DNA of 64,000 nt from Monodelphis domestica (Eukaryota; Chordata; Mammalia; Didelphimorphia; Didelphidae), in contig NC_077230.1 in assembly GCF_027887165.1 (NCBI RefSeq), positions 34,485,351 to 34,549,350 on the forward strand. The letters run 5' to 3'. Position numbers and translations under genes: made by a program. The number at the start of each line of letters is the position of its first letter. Position 1 is the first letter of the stretch. Positions 37,301 to 48,411 of the stretch are shown here, piece by piece. Under the pieces are notes generated by a model. The model made no database searches and was not told the DNA's origin. It saw only the letters and a list, made by a program, of their open reading frames with translations.

Positions 37301-38156
37301 AGGTTTGAAAGGATGTTTCGCCATTGTCATTTTCCTTGATGAAATTATTAATTGTTTCTATGATTTCTTCTTTAGCTAAACGGTTTTGGAGTATCATATT
37401 GTTTAATTTCCAATTGGTTTTAGATTTGGTTTTCCATGTACCATTACTAATCATTATTTTTATTGCCTTGTGATCTGAGAAGGCTGCATTCATTATTTCT
37501 GCTTTTTTGCATTTGTGTGCTATGTTTCTGTGACCTAATGTATGGTCAATTTTTGTGAATGTGCCATGTGGTGCTGAGAAGAAGGTGTATTCCTTTTTAT
37601 CCCTATTTATTTTTCTCCATATGTCTATTAATTCTAATTTTTCTAAGATTTCATTCACTTCTTTTACCTCTTTCTTATTTATTTTTTGATTTGATTTATC
37701 TAAATTTGATAATGGTTGGTTTAAGTCTCCCACTAGTATGGTTTTATTGTCTATTTCTTCCTTCAATTCTCCTAGTTTCTCCATTAGAAATTTGGGTGCT
37801 ATATTATTTGGTGCATACATGTTGATTAATGATATTTCCTCATTGTCTAGAGTCCCTTTTAACAAAATATAATTACCTTCCCTATCCCTTTTGATCAGGT
37901 CTATTTTTGCATTGGCTTTATCAGATATCATGATTACCACTCCTGCCTTCTTTCTATCAGTTGAGGCCCAGAAGGTCTTACTCCATCCTTTAATTCTGAC
38001 CTTGTGGGTGTCAACCCGCCTCATGTGTGTTTCTTGAAGACAACATATGGTAGGGTTTTGGATTCTAATCCATTCTGCTATTCGTCTACGTTTTATGGGT
38101 GAGTTCATCCCATTCACGTTCAAAGTTATGATTGTCATTTGTGGACTCCCTGGCAT
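34350..38156 (-). CDS. L1 ORF2 protein: endonuclease and reverse transcriptase, intact
   Basis: 1268 codons, close to the 1275 of human L1 ORF2. An APE-type endonuclease at the N-terminus shows QETH near residue 41, GDLNQPLS near 143 and SDHK near 227. The reverse transcriptase shows GPDGF near 471, SIDAEKAFD near 597 and the catalytic FADD at 699-702. A C-terminal cysteine motif [18 protein letters not shown] is present. It nicks target DNA and reverse-transcribes L1 RNA in place. No interruption was seen; whether it is active cannot be told from sequence. Confidence 0.95.
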   Translation of the reverse strand: MPGSPQMTIITLNVNGMNSPIKRRRIAEWIRIQNPTICCLQETHMRRVDTHKVRIKGWSKTFWASTDRKKAGVVIMISDKANAKIDLIKRDREGNYILLKGTLDNEEISLINMYAPNNIAPKFLMEKLGELKEEIDNKTILVGDLNQPLSNLDKSNQKINKKEVKEVNEILEKLELIDIWRKINRDKKEYTFFSAPHGTFTKIDHTLGHRNIAHKCKKAEIMNAAFSDHKAIKIMISNGTWKTKSKTNWKLNNMILQNRLAKEEIIETINNFIKENDNGETSFQTFWDAAKAVIRGKFISLKAHINKQGRAEINQLEMQLKKLESDQIKNRQQKTKLEILKIKGEINKIESDRTIDLINKTRSWYFEKTNKIDKVLVNLIKKRKEEKQIHSIKDEKGDSTSNEEEIKAIIRNYFAQLYGNKYTNLGEMDEYIQKYKLPRLTEEEIKFLNNPISEIEIHQAIKELPKKKSPGPDGFTCEFYQTFREQLTPILYKLFDIISKEGVLPNSFYDTNMVLIPKPGRSKTEKENYRPISLMNIDAKILNRILAKRLQQVIRRIIHHDQVGFIPGMQGWFNIRKTIHIIDHINKQTSKNHMIISIDAEKAFDKIQHPFLLKTLESIGIEGSFLKIINSIYLKPTANIICNGDKLEAFPIRSGVKQGCPLSPLLFDIVLETLAVAIREDKEIEGIRIGKEETKLSLFADDMMVYLKNPRDSTKKLIEIINNFSKVAGYKINPHKSSAFLYISNTAQQQELEREIPFKITLDKIKYLGIYLPRQTQELYEHNYKTLATQLKLDLNNWKNINCSWIGRANIIKMTILPKLIYLFSAIPIELPKYFFTDLEKTITKFIWKNKRSRISRELMKKNTYDGGLAVPDLKLYYKAAVIKTIWYWLRNRKEDQWNRLGEKDLSKTVYDKPKDPSFWDKNPLFDKNCWENWKTVWERLGIDQHLTPYTKINSKWVSDLNIKKETISKLGKHRIVYMSDLWEGKGFKTKQDIERITKCKINNFDYIKLKSFCTNKTNITKIRRETTNWEKIFIETSDKGLITHIYNELNQLYKKSSHSPIDKWAREMDRQFSDKEIKTINKHMKKCSTSLIIREMQIKTTLRYHLTPSRLANITAKESNECWRGCGKVGTLIHCWWSCELIQPFWRAIWNYAQRATKEYLPFDPAIALLGLYPKEIMDTKTCTKIFIAALFVVAQNWKTRGCPSIGEWLNKLWYMLVMEYYCAQRNNKVEKFHGDWNNLQEVMQSERSRTRRTLYTETNTLWYNRT

Positions 38157-38687
38157 TTTGATTGCCTTCCCTAATTCTAACCTTTTCTTCTTCGGCTCTA
38201 CCTTTTAGTCCAGTGATTTACTTTGAATCAGTCCCCCTTGTCCCCTCCCTTGATGTTTCCCTTTTTAGTCCCTCCCTTTTTGTTCCCTCCCCCTCCCCCC
38301 TCTCTTTCCCTCCCTTTTTGTTCTCCCTCTCCCCCTCCCCCCCTTGGTTTTCCCTTCTCCTTACCCTTGTTGGGTAAGATAGAATTCAAGATCCCAATGG
38401 ATCTGGATGTTTTTCCCTCTCAGAGTTGATTTCCCTGAGATTGAGGTTTAAGTAAACCCCCCCCCCTCTCTTCCTCTCCTTCTTATAGGAGTTTTCTTCC
38501 CCTCCCCTTCCCCTGTGAATCTTTGTGTGAGAACCATTATTCTATTTGGTCTTTCTTTACCCCCTATTTATACATTACATTTTCCCCACATATTAGTATA
38601 CATAGGTTGATATAAATGTAGTCCTTATAGAAGAGAGTTTGAGTAAAAGAAGATAACATTTTTCCCCTTTCCTTAATATTTACCTTT

Positions 38688-39653
38688 TCAGGTATTCCTT
38701 GCTCTTTGATTTTCGGTATCAAACTTTCCACAGAGCTCTGGTCTTTTCTTTGCAAAAAGTTGGAAGTCTTCTATTTTGTTGAATGCCCATACTTTCCCTT
38801 GGAAGTATATAGTCAGTTTTGCTGGGTAGCTGATTCTTGGTTGGAGACCCAGCTCTCTGGCCTTTCTGAAGATCATGTTCCATGCCTTACGATCATTCAG
38901 AGTAGAACTTGCAAGGTCTTGGGTGACCCTGATTGGCATTCCTTTATATCTAAATTGTCTTTTTCTGGCTTCCTGTAGGATTTTTTCTTTTGTTTGATAG
39001 CTTTGGAATTTGGCAATTACATTCCTGGGAGTTGTCTTTTGGGGGTTTAGTGTAGAAGGTGTTCTGTGAGCTCTGTCAGTGGATGTATTGCCCCCTTGTT
39101 CTAGAATCTCTGGGCAATTTTCTTTGATTATATCTTGTATCACCATGTCCAGTTTGGTGTTTATTTCTGGCTTATCTGGGAGTCCAATTATTCTTAAGTT
39201 ATCCCTTCTCCCCCTATTTTCCAGATCTATCACCTTGTCGGTGAGATATTTTATGTTCTCTTCTAATTTCTTGGTATTTTGGCTTTGCTTTATTGATTCT
39301 TGCTCTTTTACACGATCATTGTCTTCCAGCTGCCTGATTCTGGCCTTTAAAGCCTGGTTTTCTTTTACAGTTTGGTCAAACTGGTTTTGTAGATGCGTGA
39401 ATTTCTTTTGCATTATTTCTAACTTTTCCTCCCAGAAGGCTTCCATCTTTTTGGTCATTTCTGATTCAAATTCTTCATAGGTTTGTGGAGAGTTTCCATT
39501 TCCTTTGGAAGGTTTTGGAGCATTTTCTTTTATATTATCTTCTGTCTGCTCTGTATTTTGTATTTTGGCTCCATAGAATGTGTCCAAAGTCGCCCCTTTC
39601 TTCTTATTTTTCTTGGTATTTTGGGGCTTCTGTGGTTCTGTGGAGTTTGCCAT
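38688..39653 (-). CDS. L1 ORF1 protein: RNA-binding chaperone, intact
   Basis: 321 codons. A basic, Lys-rich N-terminus is followed by a long coiled coil (about residues 55-145), then RGRRDNLRIIGLPDK, the usual start of the ORF1 RRM domain, and a C-terminal domain ending near RARNT. The protein forms trimers that coat L1 RNA. It starts directly after the 5' UTR; a 531-bp spacer separates it from ORF2. Confidence 0.93.
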   Translation of the reverse strand: MANSTEPQKPQNTKKNKKKGATLDTFYGAKIQNTEQTEDNIKENAPKPSKGNGNSPQTYEEFESEMTKKMEAFWEEKLEIMQKKFTHLQNQFDQTVKENQALKARIRQLEDNDRVKEQESIKQSQNTKKLEENIKYLTDKVIDLENRGRRDNLRIIGLPDKPEINTKLDMVIQDIIKENCPEILEQGGNTSTDRAHRTPSTLNPQKTTPRNVIAKFQSYQTKEKILQEARKRQFRYKGMPIRVTQDLASSTLNDRKAWNMIFRKARELGLQPRISYPAKLTIYFQGKVWAFNKIEDFQLFAKKRPELCGKFDTENQRARNT

Positions 39654-40450
39654 TTCTGAATGTGGAGGATTAGTTTTTCTTGTCTCTTTCTGGTGTTCAG
39701 GGGCTTTAGTCCTGGGCAGATAGTTCTATGAGCTTTCCCTGGGTTAAACTGAATATGCCTCACTGGAACTGGAATGGAAGGGTCGGACCACGAGGCCACA
39801 CTCTCCCCCTGGCTCGATTTCCGGAAGTTGCCTTCAGAATCGCTGGCCGTGAGGCTGTTTCGTCGGCCTGCAGGGGGATGGGCTGCCGCTTCCCCAAGCT
39901 CCGAGAGCACAGACTTTCACTGAGACTTGGATAGCAGGATCCAGCCCGTGAGGCTGTCTTGCCCGCCCTGAGGGTTGCTGTTGTTTTGACCAGCTCTCTG
40001 CAGCGGAGGCCCCAGGCAGTAACTTTCACCCGGACTGACCAGCTCTTTGCAGCGGAGGACCCAGGCAGTAACTTTCACCCGGACCAACGGGCTCTCTGCA
40101 ACGGAAGCCCCAGGCAGTAACTTTCACCCGGACTGGGACTTGGGTAGAAGACCCTGAGGGTTGTTGTTCCTCAGACCCTGCTCTCTGAGCCCGGCGCGGC
40201 TGCCGCTTCCGGGAGCCTTGGACTCTGCGCTCCTACCCCTGAGGTCCGAGTGATCTCGGGTTCTGGCTTTTAAGGGGAGCCGTACCTTTTGAACCGGGTC
40301 CAGGTCCAGGAGGAGGGTTCCCAGGGTCTGTGCTGTTGATCGTTTTGAATTTCGGCGCCTTAGGAGCTTCTAGTTTGAGATCGGTCGGGAAGGGTTTTCC
40401 GGAGATCTGAACTTCAGCTTTCTCTAAGCCGCCATCTTAACCGGAAGTCC
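39654..40450 (-). promoter_or_regulatory. L1 5' UTR / internal promoter with three 49-bp repeats
   Basis: 797 bp, CpG- and GC-rich against an AT-rich background. It contains three tandem 49-bp units at 39988-40036, 40037-40085 and 40086-40134. At its outer end, read on the minus strand, AAGATGGCGGC fits a YY1 site and ACTTCCGG an ETS site. Promoter activity is inferred from L1 families in which YY1 and short tandem units drive transcription. Confidence 0.72.
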
Positions 40451-41640
40451 TCTATTTTTTTTTTTAATTTTGGATTTTGTTTTATTGTTTCTTGCTTATG
40501 GTTTCATTAACTTCTATCAGTCCAATTCTAATTTTAAGGAGTTTTCTTCCTTGAGTTCTTGGGTTTCCTTTTCCACTTGACTGTCTTTTCTTTAAAGGGT
40601 TGTTTCCTTCAGGTTCTGTTTTGTTTGTTTTGGTTTGGGATTTGTTTTTTTGTTTTGTTTGTTTGGTTGTTGTTGTTGTTTTTTGGTCTCTATTCCCATT
40701 TGGTGGATTCAATTAATTAGGAAGTTTTTTTCTTCAATGATTTTTTCCCCCAGCTGTTGAGTTTTTCAATTAATTCCCTTATATTTTTTAACTTCTTCCA
40801 GGGATTCTTTTTAAGATCTAAACTCCTTGCCCACTTTCTTTTGAGGCTTCACATGTTTCCTTTATGGCATTGTTGTCCTCTTCTGAGCCCATATATTGAT
40901 CTTCCTTGTCACTAAAGTACATTTCCCAGGTCAGTTTTTTCTTTTTTTACTTGTTTTTCCATTTTTTTCTTTCCTTTGTAACCATATTTATCTTTTGAGA
41001 TCCTTCTCTGTTCCTGGAGTAAAAGGGTATATTGTTCTAAGATTACAGAGTACTCTTCTCTGGTATTTGGTGTAGGACTAGCTGCCCTTGTTCCTCGTGG
41101 TTTGTCTGTCAAGGAGACAGCAGTACTGGCATGTTCTGGGGAGGTTGTCAACTGTTTCATCCAATTATATTTAGCATAATGACTTACCAGTTCCCCCATT
41201 GTTTTGTGGGTTAGTCTGGTCCCCACTATGTTGCTTCACTGCCCCTACCAAGTAGCCTGGGTGGAGAAGGCTCCCTGTTTTGATTTCTACTGCCCCAGGC
41301 TTTCCCCCACCACATGTAAGTAAGCAAATTACTTCACTGTATTTCTAGTTCCCCCTTCTTGCATCCCTGTAACCTCAAGATTCTTTTGCCATTTGGAAGT
41401 GGATAGTTCATTGTTAATTCTAGTTCCATCTTTACTCCTTTGGAGTCCCAAGGCTCTGATGTCACATGAGAGTTTGAAGGTTCCTTACCTTCTCTACCTG
41501 TATAGAGTGACCCCAGCTGGGTTCCAAGATCTGCCAGTACTATCAGATTTCTCTCTTCTCCTACCTGCAGTGAGATGTTGCTCCAGCTTTTCTTTGTTTT
41601 GAGGCAATTTGTTTTGTTTTGTTTTTGCATTGAGGAAATG
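40451..41640 (-). mobile_element. Old L1, antisense, right part (ORF1 N-terminus and 5' region)
   Basis: Continues the older L1 interrupted by the full-length element, beginning with the second copy of the target duplication. Lys/Gln-rich coding remnants and 5' UTR-like sequence; right end uncertain. Confidence 0.55.
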
Positions 41641-41749
41641 GAGTGCCTTTTCTTCCTACATCTTATCTTTCAGCATGCAATTTTTGTCTTCATGCAAAAT
41701 CTGAATAAAAGTGAAGAGGGCAGTTCTAAAGAGAGGAAGCTGCTGAGGT

Positions 41750-41850
41750 ATCTATACACATAAATGTACATATACACATATGTACACATATATACATCCA
41801 TATATACATATACATATACATATCTATATGTCTGTACGTATATGCATGTG
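41750..41850. repeat. ACATAT microsatellite
   Basis: Irregular TACATA/TATACA repeats. Part of unit B intron 7. Confidence 0.7.
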
Positions 41851-41896
41851 TGAGCATAGAATGCCTTCCGCATTTTAAAGATTTTTTTCATAGACA

Positions 41897-42015
41897 TTGA
41901 AAATGTTTTTTTTTCACCAAGAACTCCTTGAGAGCAGAGATTGACTTTTTTGTCTTTTTCTGTATCCTTGGTGCTGTACCTGGAACACTTGAGGCACTTA
42001 CTAATGATTGTTGAC
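41897..42015 (+). repeat. L2-type 3' end, ancient
   Basis: ACTCCTTGAGAGCAGAGATT, then GTATCCTTGGTGCTGTACCT and a GACTT end match the L2 3' consensus pattern. Confidence 0.55.
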
Positions 42016-43984
42016 TTATTCAAAACCTAGAATTTGTTTTTTTAAGATATATTATCTATAAAAAGAAGAATGTGCATTTTTCAAAGACTTTCAAGTTTTT
42101 GAACTATAACACTCAAGGATGAGATAGAACACTTTATCATCCCTATTACTACAAGAGGAAACTAAGAATCAGAGCTGATGATTACCTTTGGCTTATATGT
42201 TTCTGTGCCAAGAATAATCCCATGTGTCTTACCACAAAGTTTATATTCTGCCTGATTATAAGTAAATTTTCTGGGAAAAAGAAACATATAGACATACACA
42301 CACACATACATAGAAAACACAAATACAAATACAAATGGTATCTAGGCTGGTGAAAAAACTGAAGCTAGTGAGTGGGGAAAAGATTGCAAAAACAGAAAAT
42401 TACTCATAAATATATAAATTACCTATCGTTAAGATCAACGCTGCCATACTCTTAAGAGATGTGCATTATACAATGTCACATGTATCTGATTTCTTTTAAT
42501 GTAAAATACTCTCCGTAAGGCTTATTATCTTGTTTTATCTTCATGACAATTCTGTGGAGGAGGTTACATAAATATCATTTTCCAGATTTTCCGGAAAACA
42601 AAAACAGGAAGATTCTGGAAATAAGACAGTACTTGTTCAAGTACACCCAGCTAGTAAATGGACAAGCCAAGATTCTGTAGAAAGAATGCATTGTCACTTT
42701 AAAGATATATTACAGAATCCAAATTGTAAGAAGGAATGGAATACATTCTCTCCCTAGTTAATCTGTCACCCTAAGATTTTATTAAGCGTGGGACTCACTC
42801 TAATTCCCTACTTAAAATGAATGTGTAAACTCTAGCTTGAGTCTCTAGCTGCCTTTCTAATGAGACTCACCATCACCTTTGTCAGAGTTATGCAGAAAGT
42901 GAGGCAGGTCAAGATTCTTTTGAGAAAAGTGAGGTGGGGGGAGGATTCAGTCTATTTCGCCTTCTGCAGATTTGACTATACCATTTACTAGCTGTTTGGA
43001 ACTTTGAACAACTTACTTAACTACTCATGTTCTTTAAATCTCATATGAAAAGTAGTACTGTGAGAACACCAATCTGACCTTTTGGTGTACATAGTTTCAA
43101 AGGAGAAATGCTTGGAAAAAATATTGGACAAATTAAATAAAGAAGTATTATATATACATTTACATATACATATACATATATACATATTCTGAAAAGAATG
43201 AGTTCCACATACCAACCAGTGAAGTTTTTTAAAGAATACAGTTCTTTCAGAACAAAAATGACACAATAGAGAAAAGAGAAATGGATCCTATTTTGACTCT
43301 GGCAAAGGTACAGGTAAATTTAGAACAACGAATGCCCAGGTGCCAAGAAAAGGAAAAGATCATGAAAAAGTGGTTGTAATGGAACAGAGAGGATATTATA
43401 GAACAGAGATGATGTTATAAGCATCAGTGTTTGATATTAATAAACATTTTAATCACTGACATAGATAAAAAATAGATTCCATATGAAATTTGCAAATAAC
43501 TTATTTTAGCTATAATTTTCCCAAACCTAGTACAATGGAAAATATATTTTTGAATGTTTTAAATGAATAATATTTTAGATATATCTGTATCTATCTCTTT
43601 CGATCTATATGACTGTCCATCTAAATTTAACTGTTGGCAAATAAGTTAGAGATGGCTTCCTTTCTTAGCTATAGATGTTAGACAACCTATATAGATGTTA
43701 GACAACCTATCTATATAGAAGGTTCATTAGAAATCACTTTCTTGGGTGTCATCATTTACCTGAATTTGTCTGGTATTGTGAATATGACAACTTTTGGAGC
43801 ATCATTGCCATTGCTAACAGTAGGCAATCTGGTTCAGCCTTTTGAGTCTGGGGTGAATGAGTCACAGTGGGAAAGTGGATGATGCACTTCAGGGGCTGTT
43901 ATTTTTTTGGCTGCTGAGTACCATTATTATGGTGATATGTTCAGTTGGTGGCCCTTGCAGCTGGCTAATATTTTCTTATAGATT
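42016..43984. other. Unit B intron 7, unassigned part
   Basis: No exon seen. There is a possible MIR fragment near 42530-42680. 43630-43980 aligns with 11050-11960 of unit A in pieces. Confidence 0.4.
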
Positions 43985-44140
43985 CCAAATGATCAGTTTT
44001 TCAGAAGGAAGCTCAAAAATTATCTATTTAATCCACTCATTTTGTAGGTGAGGAAAATGAAGCCCAGAGAATACATATAGATGACTAGCTCCCCTGCTAA
44101 GATTTCAAGTGTCTTGCCTCTAAATCCAATGCTCTATGTT
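43985..44140 (-). repeat. MIR/THER-like SINE fragment, ancient (unit B)
   Basis: Antisense MIR words GTGAGGAAAATGAAGCCCAG. Same relative place as 11965-12115 in unit A. Confidence 0.58.
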
Positions 44141-44266
44141 CTTACCTATGCATGATAATATAGAGGGTCATTAGCAATAGGAATCAATTAAAGGTTGCTG
44201 TTGCCTCTGGTTAAACCTAGGAAGAAACTTATACTGTTCTACTCATTGAATTATTCATATTCTTAG

Positions 44267-44369
44267 ATATCACAATTAAAAAAGAACAAGTAGAAGAATT
44301 ACTAGAACAGGAGATCAGCAGTGGCAAACCTGCAATGGGAAAAGCTCCAATGCAGTTTTCCTGGTTTTG
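44267..44369 (+). CDS. Unit B exon 8-like: linker
   Basis: A 103-bp segment (acceptor ATTCTTAG, donor GTAAGA), phase 1 in and phase 2 out. It keeps the SSGKP and FSWF positions of unit A exon 8. Flanking intron sequence is also similar to that around the A exon. Confidence 0.7.
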
Positions 44370-45168
44370 GTAAGAGATATGCTTTTTATAAATGGATAAC
44401 AAAATTCTTAACAGACAAAATGATTTATTTTCTGCTGGATTTTACCCCATTGGCTACCATTTTGCAGTGTTTTTCCTTTATATAAAAGAACCTCATTATT
44501 TCTATATGGTTTCTCAGTTGTTCACATCTTCCTCAAATGGACTCTGGCATAGAGGTATCTAACTCACAGCCTATGGAGTGGCCCCAAGAGATCCATTTCT
44601 TTTTGAGTTTGATAACACCAACATAGAGGAAAAAATATAGGACATAGAGTGTATCTAGGGTCAAATTGGAGCTTTGTCACTTCAACTTGTGTGATTGAGG
44701 TTATGTGATTTCTGATCAATACGTTTGAGATTTCTCATCTATATAAAATGAGGGGATGGCACAAGTTGACATCCAGTGTTACTTCCAAATCTACATCAGG
44801 GAAACTTCAACTCCTTACAAGACAAATCATGTATTAGTTGTGTTTAATGTAGAGGAGGAAGCGGTAGGGAGAGATGATACCATGCCACATGCACAAAACT
44901 TTTAACTTAATTGACTTACATTTCTTGTTTGTTTCTTTTTTTTAACATAAAAGTCAAGTTAGGTTATACCTATTGTCTTCGATATATGCCAACATAGACA
45001 TGTGCCCCATAAAAAACCAAAGTTCCTTTAACATATGGCTTTATCTTTCTTATGGAATTGAAATTTATGAATTTTTATAGTGTGTTTCTCTTTAGGTAAC
45101 TTTTTGCATCATAATAGAATATATTTTATGCTTTAATTATTTCCCTCTCAAATCTTGGATGATTCTAG

Positions 45169-45265
45169 CAATGTCCAAGGATACAATTGGCGGAGTTTCT
45201 TTTGTTTTAAAAAACATGATAAACAAGTACAGAATGTGCGCAAGCAGGAAGAAACTGACCTAAAG
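45169..45265 (+). CDS. Unit B exon 9-like: basic segment before SAM
   Basis: A 97-bp segment with the same length and phases as unit A exon 9 and the conserved KKHDKQV core. The following intron is only 176 bp, against 2793 bp in unit A; its two ends match the two ends of the A intron. Confidence 0.72.
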
Positions 45266-45479
45266 GTAAATTTTCATTATGTGAAATTTGTCATTAAGAT
45301 TTATGTGCGTATCTCCATTTTAATTACTAGGGAATGAGCTTTTAAAATAATCTCTGAGACCCTTTTGCAGTTTTCACTGTCAAGGGTTATATTAGCATAG
45401 GCCAATCTAAGCTTTTAAATATTGTCTCTCTTGATCTCTAGCTATTTGATGACGCCTCTGCTTCTTTTATACCCCAAAG

Positions 45480-45617
45480 CTGCTGGTGTCTGACTGGACA
45501 GAAACTCAAGTTGGCCATTGGTTAAAGAGTATTGGAATGAAAAAATATATCCTGAAATTTGATTATAAAAGAATAAGAGGTCAAGAACTTCTTGAATTAG
45601 ACAATGATGCATTAAAA
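45480..45617 (+). CDS. Unit B exon 10-like: SAM domain, in frame only from an alternative acceptor
   Basis: From the acceptor at the position homologous to unit A (exon start 45442) the frame breaks and stops within the exon. From the AG at 45478-45479, preceded by a pyrimidine-rich run, the exon is 138 bp, phase 0 at both ends, and reads SDWTETQVGHWLKSIGMKKY and the rest of SAM helices 1-4. This would also remove the residues that correspond to the lead into SAM in unit A. Use of this site is inference. Confidence 0.5.
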
Positions 45618-45867
45618 GTAAGCTTCAGAATTGGCTCTTTATATATGCTACGTACAATTATATATTAACTTATTTTATGGTGGGCATTGGATGAAAAACA
45701 GTACAAAATAATGGGATTCCTATATATGGCCCATTTGACAACCTTATGGTTTTAAGGAAAACATGTTAACTACATTTTGAATGTAGTTTCAAGAAATGTT
45801 TTTTAATGTGATTTGCTCCCCCTTTTTTTAGTATTCAGGCCATATTCCTTTTCATTTCTATTTATTT

Positions 45868-46050
45868 ATTGAAACCTTATACCTTCCATCTTAGAATATA
45901 TAACATGTAAGTTTCCAAAGAAAAAGAATTTTAAGGGGTGGGCAATGTGAGGCAAGTGACTGTCTCAGCATCATACTTCTAGGGGGTCACATTTGAAACC
46001 AGGTCCTCTTTTCTCTAGGTCTGGTTCTCAATCTATTGAGCCACCATTCT
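45868..46050 (-). mobile_element. Marsupial SINE, antisense, in unit B intron 10
   Basis: Antisense SINE with ACCTTCCATCTTAGAATATA at its left and CTCTAGGTCTGGTTCTCAAT near its right end. Shared with a remnant in unit A (18159-18220). Confidence 0.7.
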
Positions 46051-46863
46051 TTTTTTTTCTTTTTTTAGAATTCTATCTATTAACAAACACTGGAAAGCAG
46101 AAAAGCAATATTTTAATTTTGTACCAGGCAGATTAACTTCACTGAAACAGATTAAAAAACAGTAATCATGGGAAATGGCAAGCTTTCATTTCATTTATAG
46201 TAAATAAAATATCAATATTTTAAGCTTTAAATAGCAAATATTGGTTAGAATAACATCTTTGTCATTGACTAGAGGTACTAGAGGAATATGATAATTGACT
46301 ACACAAAACCCTGAAATATATTCTACTTGGATTCATTTGCCACATAAGAAAATATTAGGAGGATTTTTTAAAATGTAGCTTCTTTCACAATTATTTCTAA
46401 AATGTTCCTAATGTATTCTACTTAAGTACCTCTAAGCTGTAAATTTCTGATATTCTGGGTTCTTCAATTTGAAGACAAATGAAAATTATGCAATTAAAAA
46501 TAATAAAAAAAAAATGTATAGTGTTTCAAATGCAACCATCTCTGGGCTCCCAACCAGTTAAGCAAATAAAAATTAATAGATGAGAAATGTAGCTTCAAGT
46601 ATAATTATGATACCAATAAGAAGGACCAACACTCTTCTTAGAAAAGATAGTTTTTATGTGAATTCCTTAATGCATTTTAGAGTTCTACAATGTAATTTTT
46701 TTACTTCATTCAGAGATACTGAATATTTTCATAATGTTGTAAAATCTGAGTTCTTCAGAAATGATACTTAATTTAATGTTCAGGCTCATTATGTAAAGAG
46801 TTATAAAATATATTCATTTGAATGCATGCATGTAAAGTAACAGCTTTAATTTTTTTTCCAAAG

Positions 46864-46953
46864 TGCATTGGAATCACTAAGAAAAGAGATTGCAAGAAAA
46901 TCCTTAAGGGAAAAAGAAAATTCAACAGACAGAAAAAAATTAATACAATCTAA
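46864..46953 (+). CDS. Unit B exon 11-like: SAM helix 5 and stop
   Basis: After TTTTCCAAAG, 29 codons and TAA. It reads CIGITKKRDCKKILKG and a basic tail, keeping the Gly before the last SAM helix that unit A has lost. The C-terminal tail differs entirely from that of unit A. Confidence 0.65.
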   Translation, partial: CIGITKKRDCKKILKGKRKFNRQKKINTI

Positions 46954-47138
46954 CAATTAAATATATCAAAAAGATAATTCTGGAAGATACAGCAAAAATG
47001 AGAAAAAATATAATTACATGATATTTACCTTTAATCTACTACTTCAACATATTATTTTGATATAGAATAATTTTTCATTGTTGAAAAATTATTAATATCA
47101 TCCATAATAAGCATTACACATATTATACTGTATTTCTG

Positions 47139-47144
47139 AATAAA
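47139..47144 (+). terminator. Possible polyadenylation signal of unit B
   Basis: An AATAAA hexamer 186 bp after the unit B stop codon, in sequence homologous to the region beyond the minisatellite of unit A. The matching A position reads TATAAA-like sequence, so the signal is intact only in B. Cleavage here is inferred. Confidence 0.4.
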
Positions 47145-48409
47145 CTGATTATAATATACACATATGCTCTCATTTTTGTAGGAAATGGATATGGAATTTC
47201 CTCAGTACAACTGAAGGAATAGTGCTAAAAGCAATTTTCCTAGTATAACAGAAACTCTTAGATGTTTTCAATCTTGTTCAACTTTTCATTACCTCTGCCT
47301 AGACCACCTGTAAAAAATCTGCCTCAAACATTGAATTGTTGCTTTCTTATTGTCCCAGAGTCCTTAATAGACATTAATTGCAGAACCTTAATGTTCTTCT
47401 CTCCAAGTCCAGCCCTCTCTATTCTTTGTTAATTTTGCTTCAGAATCCAAATATGAACAAAAGAAATAAATGTATATAAAAATGTATACATATAATAAAT
47501 ATATATCTATAAGGTATATATGATATGTGTGTGTGCATACATATATATTGCCCATGAGACCTCCTTCTTACCTTCTCCCATTAACTACTACATTGACTTC
47601 TCCATAGTTTTTTGGTCATAATACTCTCCAAATCATAGCTCAAGTGCTCCAAAATACTGTTTTACATTTATCAATCTGTTAAAGAATGTTATTCAGTTAA
47701 ACCAATGGCCAACGAGGTGCTTTTGTTGTCCTCTCCCAGGACAATATCTTTAACAACTCTGCCCACTTCTGCTCCCAAAGAGATAAAAGGAAAACGTGCT
47801 TTAGGACATCGACAACATGAAGCAATAGTTGTAAAGAGTGAAGAACTATAGAAACATGCATGGACTATACGCTATAGCACCCTTGAGCTATTTAGCTTTA
47901 GAATCTTTGTTTTTTAATTCTTACTATAAGTTTTTAATAGACACAAGGATCATTTGTTTTAGTTTTGTTTTTAGACCTGTGGCCTGAAGGAGCCATGTGC
48001 ACTAGGAAAGAAAATAGGAAAAGTTACTTGGTTTAGAGGATCATATGTGTCATCTAAGTTTCCCTAGTGCATATGGAAATATAAATGATCCAAGATAATT
48101 TCTTGGGATCTGAGAATGTCCATGAGAATAATAATCCACAGGAAGATCTCCATTGACTGCTGTTGCTGAAAGTAAGGACAAACTTGAGAACCCAATGACA
48201 GTTTTATTCTAAAGGCTAAAGCCAGAGATAGGGACTTGTGTATTTCTAAAGGGACCGACTTCTGTAGGCATGATGTGGCCTAGGAAGAAGAATCAAATTT
48301 CAGTTCAACAGGACTAAAACAATAGGAGATTCAAGAATGCCTGATTCCCTTTTACATGTGAATAAATTCTGTCACAAAGGTAAGTTTAATTAGAAGTTAA
48401 GGTGGCAGC

Positions 48410-48411
<2 letters not shown>

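Larger units (their letters stand above)
34013..40450 (-). mobile_element. Full-length L1 with both ORFs open
   Basis: 6.4 kb on the minus strand: 5' UTR 39654-40450, ORF1 38688-39653, spacer 38157-38687, ORF2 34350-38156, 3' UTR 34013-34349. Flanks share an identical 18-base direct repeat (TCTA, eleven T, AAT) at 33998-34015 and 40451-40468, overlapping the L1 tail. The 5' end reads GGACTTCCGGTTAAGATGGC, as expected of a complete L1 start. It sits inside an older L1 in unit B intron 7, opposite to the gene. A second, young, truncated copy of the same subfamily is at 56999. Confidence 0.93.
29699..46953 (+). pseudogene. Unit B: diverged tail-only copy of the neurabin-like gene (exons 6-11)
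   Basis: Six exons parallel unit A exons 6-11 in order, strand and phase (29699-29795, 30917-31049, 44267-44369, 45169-45265, 45442 or 45480-45617, 46864-46953). Introns also share remnants with unit A, so this is an old segmental duplicate and not a retrocopy. I found no PDZ exons between 19.2 and 29.7 kb. The SAM exon is out of frame from the ancestral acceptor and meets a TAA; a pyrimidine-rich alternative acceptor 38 bases further in restores the frame. The other exons are open and have good splice sites, so the unit may be a decaying pseudogene or an alternative 3' tail used with upstream PDZ exons. It is listed as pseudogene with real doubt. An AATAAA lies at 47139-47144. Confidence 0.6.

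Noticed and set aside
29699-46953. Unit B as a processed retrocopy
   Set aside because: It keeps introns at every position and shares intronic repeats with unit A, so it arose by DNA duplication.
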